Source: Smithellaceae bacterium
Lineage (GTDB): Bacteria > Desulfobacterota > Syntrophia > Syntrophales > Smithellaceae
Direction: 5' to 3'
DNA: 8,630 nt
Assembly: GCA_028704195.1 (NCBI GenBank)
Contig: JAQVLL010000062.1
Location: forward strand, 1-8,630
Shown one piece after another: positions 5,350-8,630 of this stretch. Both the position numbers and the translations under genes were made by a program. Each line of letters starts with the position of its first letter. Within the stretch, counting starts at the first letter, position 1. Below the pieces are notes generated by a model that had not been told where the DNA came from, searched no databases, and saw nothing but the letters and a program-made list of their open reading frames with translations.

Positions 5350-7116
5350 TTAGCTGATCGCTCCGAATTTGCATATCTGGGCGCATAATCCGCAGCCGTT
5401 GCACAATGTTTCATCAATGACAGCGATTCCTTTACGTTTAGAGCCTTCTTTGGTGACCCCTGCCTTCCAGGCAATCGGGGGACAATTTAAGGTCAGGCAG
5501 GTTTTGCATCCCTCGCATTTGTCAGGGTCAATTTTTAAGGCTCCAACAGGTTTCAGATTGGCCCTTTTAAAAAGAACACAGGGGCTTTGGGAAATGATAA
5601 CGGACGGACCGCTGTTGGCGAGTTCATCTTTAATCGCAATTTGGGTTTCTTTAATGTTGTATGGATTGATAACTCTTATATTTTCTATACCTAGAGCAGA
5701 AATTAAAACATTTAGATTAACTTTTTTAGCTTCTTTTCCCATCAATGTGTAGCCGGTGCCCGGATGCTCCTGCATCCCTGTCATGGCTGTTGTGCTGTTG
5801 TCCAGGATAATGATCAAGGCGTCGCTGTTGTTATAAGCCATATTTAAAAGCGATGTGATTCCGGAATGAAGGAAAGTGGAATCGCCGATGACTCCAACAA
5901 CCTTGCCCTTCCCTTTTTCCTTCAGGGCTTTGCTCATTCCATGGGCCATCCCGATGCTGGCACCCATGCAGATACACGAGTGCAAACCTTCCAGAGGCTT
6001 TAGATAAGAAAGTGTATAGCAGCCGATATCGCCATGGACATAAGCTTTTGATTTTTTCAGTGCGTAAAACAATCCACGATGAGGGCAGCCGGGGCAAAGA
6101 TTTGGCGGACGCTGGGCGAGACTTTCCTGATAAGGGGAAACCGCTCCATGCCTGTCCGCATTGATCGCTTTTTTTACAATACCGGGATCAAACTCATTGG
6201 TATAGGGGAAAATATCCTTTCCGGTAACCTCGATTCCCATGGCTTTGATTTGTTCTTCAAGGTAAGGATCCAACTCTTCGATGACATAAATTTTTTTCAC
6301 TTTAGACGCGAATTCATGGATTAATTTTACAGGAAGCGGATAGACCATGCCCAGTTTCAGGTAGGAGAAATCCGGGAAGACCTCCTTGGCATAGTTATAC
6401 GGCATGCCGGCGGTGATGATCCCTACTTCCGGATTATTGATTTCCATTTTGTTTTCGGGGAAATTTTCTACAAATTTTTTCAGGGCTTCCTGGCGCTTTT
6501 CGACTTCAACCCGTCTGATACGGGCATTGATGGGCACCATGACGTATTTTTCCGCATGATGAACCAGTCCTGTTTTTTCCTGGGGACCCTGCGGGTCCTT
6601 CAGCGTGACGACGGACTTGGAGTGAGCAACCCGGGTGGTTGTTCTGAAAAAGACCGGAGTGTCGAATTGTTCACTGATTTCAAAGGCAAGTTTTATAAAG
6701 TCTTTGGCTTCCTGGGGATCGGCAGGCTCGATCATGGGAATTTTCGCAAATTTCGCGTAATTACGGTTATCCTGTTCATTTTGCGAACTGTGCATCGACG
6801 GATCATCGGCGCTGATGATCACCAGTGCTCCCTCAATGCCCGTGTAGCTGACGGTGAAAATAGGATCAGCGGCAACATTGACACCGACATGCTTCATCAC
6901 GGCCAGTGCCTTTGCACCACCAAGGGCTGCTCCGATCGCAACTTCCACAGCGACCTTTTCATTGGGGGCCCACTCGGCATAAACGCCGTCATACTTGGCA
7001 AATTCTTCCATGATCTCCGTGCTGGGAGTTCCGGGGTAGGCTGCGGCAAATCGGACACCCGCTTCATAGACACCGCGGGCGATGGCTTCGTTACCTGACA
7101 TAAATACTTTTTTCAA
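5350..7116 (-). CDS. iorA: Indolepyruvate:ferredoxin oxidoreductase, alpha subunit
   Basis: The 588-residue protein has the whole IorA plan. The N-terminal pyrimidine-binding/transferase region includes MSGNEAIARGVYEAGV, AAAYPGTPSTEI and the conserved VGVNVAADPIFTVSYTGIEG and ADDPSMHSSQNEQDNR (about residues 6-118). The thiamine diphosphate domain contains NLCPGCPHRGLFYAL (339-353), a GDST motif at 411-414 and LDNSTTAMTGMQEHPG (438-453). The C-terminal ferredoxin domain has two 4Fe-4S motifs, with cysteines 534, 537, 540, 545 and 572, 575, 578, 582. It decarboxylates aryl-pyruvates and passes electrons to ferredoxin, normally in amino-acid fermentation or, in reverse, synthesis. The start chosen is a TTG at 7114-7116, because GGAGGG lies nine bases upstream and it gives the usual N-terminus MKKVFMSGNEA; the ATG five codons later (7099-7101) lacks a ribosome site. 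iorB follows directly. Confidence 0.97.
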   Translation of the reverse strand: MKKVFMSGNEAIARGVYEAGVRFAAAYPGTPSTEIMEEFAKYDGVYAEWAPNEKVAVEVAIGAALGGAKALAVMKHVGVNVAADPIFTVSYTGIEGALVIISADDPSMHSSQNEQDNRNYAKFAKIPMIEPADPQEAKDFIKLAFEISEQFDTPVFFRTTTRVAHSKSVVTLKDPQGPQEKTGLVHHAEKYVMVPINARIRRVEVEKRQEALKKFVENFPENKMEINNPEVGIITAGMPYNYAKEVFPDFSYLKLGMVYPLPVKLIHEFASKVKKIYVIEELDPYLEEQIKAMGIEVTGKDIFPYTNEFDPGIVKKAINADRHGAVSPYQESLAQRPPNLCPGCPHRGLFYALKKSKAYVHGDIGCYTLSYLKPLEGLHSCICMGASIGMAHGMSKALKEKGKGKVVGVIGDSTFLHSGITSLLNMAYNNSDALIIILDNSTTAMTGMQEHPGTGYTLMGKEAKKVNLNVLISALGIENIRVINPYNIKETQIAIKDELANSGPSVIISQSPCVLFKRANLKPVGALKIDPDKCEGCKTCLTLNCPPIAWKAGVTKEGSKRKGIAVIDETLCNGCGLCAQICKFGAIS

Positions 7117-7125
7117 ATGCTTTTG

Positions 7126-7131
7126 CCCTCC
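7126..7131 (-). promoter_or_regulatory. Shine-Dalgarno site that fixes the iorA start at TTG
   Basis: GGAGGG on the minus strand is nine bases before the TTG at 7114-7116 but 24 bases before the first in-frame ATG at 7099-7101, too far to serve it. This supports a TTG start for iorA. Confidence 0.7.
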
Positions 7132-7262
7132 GTATATTTTGGGACTACCACTCACGATATTGTATATTTGCAGGATATCTCAACTCGCAGCGGAAATGGT
7201 TTTCTATTGCGGGCTTCGTTTTCGTTTCGATTTGTCTCAGCGCATTAATCGTACCCACAAAA

Positions 7263-7943
7263 TCAATTGAGAGTGGATATTTTGCGCCTTATGAGAATGG
7301 AAGCCGCCGGTTCGGTTGTTTTTTCCAGGGCTTTTTTATAATATTCCAACGCTTTTTCCTTATTGTTTAATTCTTCATAAGCACGGGCAATATTGCGCAA
7401 TCCGATCACTTCAAACCCCGCATGATATACGTTTTGCGCCTGTTCAAAAGACTTGAGCGCCTGATTAAAATCTTTTTTCATTTCATAGGCATATCCCAGT
7501 GACGTTAAGGCGAGAAATTTTACACCTGTCTTGTCGGACCCCGTTTTCCCCACAAATTTTTTATAAGAATTGATCGCCTGATCTATTTCGCCCTTATTGT
7601 AATAAATATTGCCCAGATGATAATTGGCCATCCGCCCACTCCAGCTGTAGGGGTATTTTTCAATCAGTTCTTTGTATAATTTGATTTTTTCATCCACATT
7701 ATCTTGATTCTCCTCACTTTTGAGCATATTTCCTTGAGCTTTCGAGTAAATCTTCAGGGCGGAAGTTGAATAATGGCTCCAATAAAAATAGATTCCCATG
7801 ACAAGGATTACGGCGAAGAGCAATGCCGAAGCGGTCACAATCACGCGCGTCTGATGTTCAGCAATATAGTCGCCTAAACTTTCAAATGTGGATTGAAACG
7901 CGTCGGGACTTTTCAGATCTTTCTTAGATAACTTTTCAGACAT
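7263..7943 (-). CDS. Membrane-anchored tetratricopeptide-repeat protein
   Basis: The 226-residue protein has a cytoplasm-facing N-terminus, one hydrophobic helix at about residues 33-55 (VIVTASALLFAVILVMGIYF), and a repeat domain that would lie outside the inner membrane. TPR-like helix pairs are seen at about 83-116 (IEKYPYSWSGRMANYHLGNI), 117-140 (DQAINSYKKFVG), 143-176 (LTSLGYAYEMKKDFNQALKS) and 181-215 (NIARAYEELNNKEKALEYYK). The layout resembles YfgM/DUF2133-type periplasmic scaffolds, a comparison by architecture only. The ATG at 7941-7943 has AGGGG six bases upstream, and its first eight bases overlap the end of the thioesterase gene, so translation is probably coupled. The function is likely protein-protein contact in the envelope; no partner is certain. 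Confidence 0.87.
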   Translation of the reverse strand: MSEKLSKKDLKSPDAFQSTFESLGDYIAEHQTRVIVTASALLFAVILVMGIYFYWSHYSTSALKIYSKAQGNMLKSEENQDNVDEKIKLYKELIEKYPYSWSGRMANYHLGNIYYNKGEIDQAINSYKKFVGKTGSDKTGVKFLALTSLGYAYEMKKDFNQALKSFEQAQNVYHAGFEVIGLRNIARAYEELNNKEKALEYYKKALEKTTEPAASILIRRKISTLN

Positions 7944-8364
7944 ATGATTCCCCTTTATTGATGTGATATTTTTCAGCCAGATCCAACAGCAATTTTGGTA
8001 TTCTGCGAATCTTACCCTCCATGCTGGTACAGGCATGGATGGTATAACCTTCTACAAGAAGCTTTGACCGGTTTTCGTCCCAAATTTTGGAATTGAATTT
8101 TATACTCGCCCTTTTAATATAATCAAAACTGGTTTCAATCGTTACCAGATGATCGTATTTAGCAGAAGCCAGATAATGACAGGCTACTTTGGTCAGCGGA
8201 AGAAGGAGTCCCAGCTTTTCAAGATCCGCATAGGACAATCCCATTTGCCTCATCAATTCATTGCGGCCCAGTTCGAACCAGCGTATGTAATTGGTATGGT
8301 AAACAATACCCATTGCGTCGGTATCTGCATAAATTACGCGAACTCTGGTAAAATTACTTTCCAA
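7936..8364 (-). CDS. YbgC/FadM-family acyl-CoA thioesterase (4HBT hotdog fold)
   Basis: The 142-residue protein matches the YbgC size and opens with the family signature: YADTDAMGIVYHTNYIRWFE at about residues 12-31, followed by LGRNELMRQMGL. The Asp14-Thr-Asp16 pair contains the catalytic Asp of this fold. Later conserved parts include LPLTKVACHYLASAKYDHLV and FDYIKRASIKFNSKIWDE. The family hydrolyses acyl-CoA thioesters, with short-chain or hydroxybenzoyl-CoA substrates in known members; the substrate here is unknown. The TTG at 8362-8364 is preferred because GGAG lies eight bases upstream and no ATG occurs before the signature; an open extension to 8526 lies inside apgM in another frame and lacks conservation. 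The gene overlaps apgM by 11 bases and the TPR gene by 8, so it is in the middle of a tightly coupled operon. Confidence 0.9.
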   Translation of the reverse strand: MESNFTRVRVIYADTDAMGIVYHTNYIRWFELGRNELMRQMGLSYADLEKLGLLLPLTKVACHYLASAKYDHLVTIETSFDYIKRASIKFNSKIWDENRSKLLVEGYTIHACTSMEGKIRRIPKLLLDLAEKYHINKGESYV

Positions 8365-8630
8365 GAAGGCTGCTCCAGTTCTTAATGAATTTATCCATAA
8401 GCAAATAGCCCGGTGAAACCAGAAGGCCGCTTTCTCTGGCAGCGGATTCGGTGAAGGGACATCCGGATGCCTGATTTTCGTCCTTGACAGACGACAGTAC
8501 GGCAAAAGGACTCGGATCTCCGACATGAGTTTTCAAGTCCAGCGGTGTCGGGTGATCGCTTAAAACTAAGATTCGATACTCACCCAGTTTACTGATGTTA
8601 TTGACGATGGGCCCCACTATTTTTTCATCA
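8354..8630 (-). CDS. apgM: 2,3-bisphosphoglycerate-independent phosphoglycerate mutase, archaeal type, C-terminal part
   Basis: About 91 codons enter from the right edge; the N-terminal three quarters are outside. The visible part matches the C-terminus of ApgM-type phosphoglycerate mutases of the alkaline phosphatase superfamily: KLGEYRILVLSDHPTPLDLK, then THVGDPSPFAVLSS, and finally FTESAARESGLLVSPGYLLM followed by DKFIK. The Asp-His of SDHPTP and the His of KTH are at the positions of the metal ligands in this family. The enzyme interconverts 3- and 2-phosphoglycerate in glycolysis or gluconeogenesis in the cytoplasm. The stop TAA at 8354-8356 lies inside the start of the thioesterase gene (11-base overlap), indicating cotranscription. 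ApgM paralogues can act on other phosphonate or phosphate substrates, so the assignment is by family. Confidence 0.87.
   Translation of the reverse strand, partial: DEKIVGPIVNNISKLGEYRILVLSDHPTPLDLKTHVGDPSPFAVLSSVKDENQASGCPFTESAARESGLLVSPGYLLMDKFIKNWSSLLGK
8373..8376 (-). promoter_or_regulatory. Shine-Dalgarno site that fixes the thioesterase start at TTG
   Basis: GGAG (within CTGGAG) on the minus strand is eight bases before the TTG at 8362-8364. It lies inside the end of the apgM coding region, as expected for overlapping genes, and no ATG in this frame precedes the conserved hotdog motif. Confidence 0.55.

Noticed and set aside
6556..7098. Plus-strand open frame of 180 codons
   Set aside because: It is entirely antisense to iorA, whose conserved motifs fix the coding strand.
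7159..7164. TACAAT as a -10 box for an iorA promoter
   Set aside because: No acceptable -35 box at 16-18 bases; TTGAGA lies only 13 bases upstream. The iorA promoter remains unidentified.

Overview
The window looks like chromosomal DNA of an anaerobic bacterium, most likely a deltaproteobacterial sulfate reducer or syntroph (Desulfobacterota). This rests on an IorA/IorB indolepyruvate:ferredoxin oxidoreductase pair, an archaeal-type (ApgM) phosphoglycerate mutase, and the general protein style. It is inference: there is no rRNA or other marker gene here.

Right side, all on the minus strand and reading right to left. The C-terminal end of apgM enters from the right edge (8354-8630). It overlaps by 11 bases a YbgC-type acyl-CoA thioesterase (7936-8364), which overlaps by 8 bases a membrane-anchored TPR protein (7263-7943). 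After a 146-base gap come iorA (5350-7116) and iorB (4749-5333), then a CbpA/DnaJ-type co-chaperone (3769-4710). A 200-base gap with a possible promoter separates these from a second, truncated J-domain protein (2714-3520, or to 3568 with an upstream TTG start) and a small terpenoid-cyclase-fold protein (1846-2661). IorAB would oxidise aryl-pyruvates to aryl-acetyl-CoA and reduce ferredoxin. The J-proteins would act with DnaK. No direct link between the two functions can be seen. Start codons of iorA and of the thioesterase are best placed at TTG on Shine-Dalgarno spacing.

Left side (about 1-1845). This part is more AT-rich by eye, has low coding density and looks like a decayed accessory region. 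It holds one intact gene, an XRE-family regulator on the plus strand (451-792). Its putative promoter is flanked by a perfect 11-base inverted repeat (374-412), which suggests an operator. Around it are the 5' end of an unknown minus-strand gene (1-102), a broken small frame with an internal stop (167-343), an orphan C-terminal winged-helix remnant of a Fic/RecG-like regulator (895-1173), and an orphan open frame with no good start (1326-1694).

No tRNA, rRNA, CRISPR array, insertion sequence or convincing terminator was recognised. No clearly new system was found. The most notable items are the two tandem diverged J-proteins, the cyclase-fold protein without the catalytic DxDD motif, and the operator-like repeat at the XRE gene.
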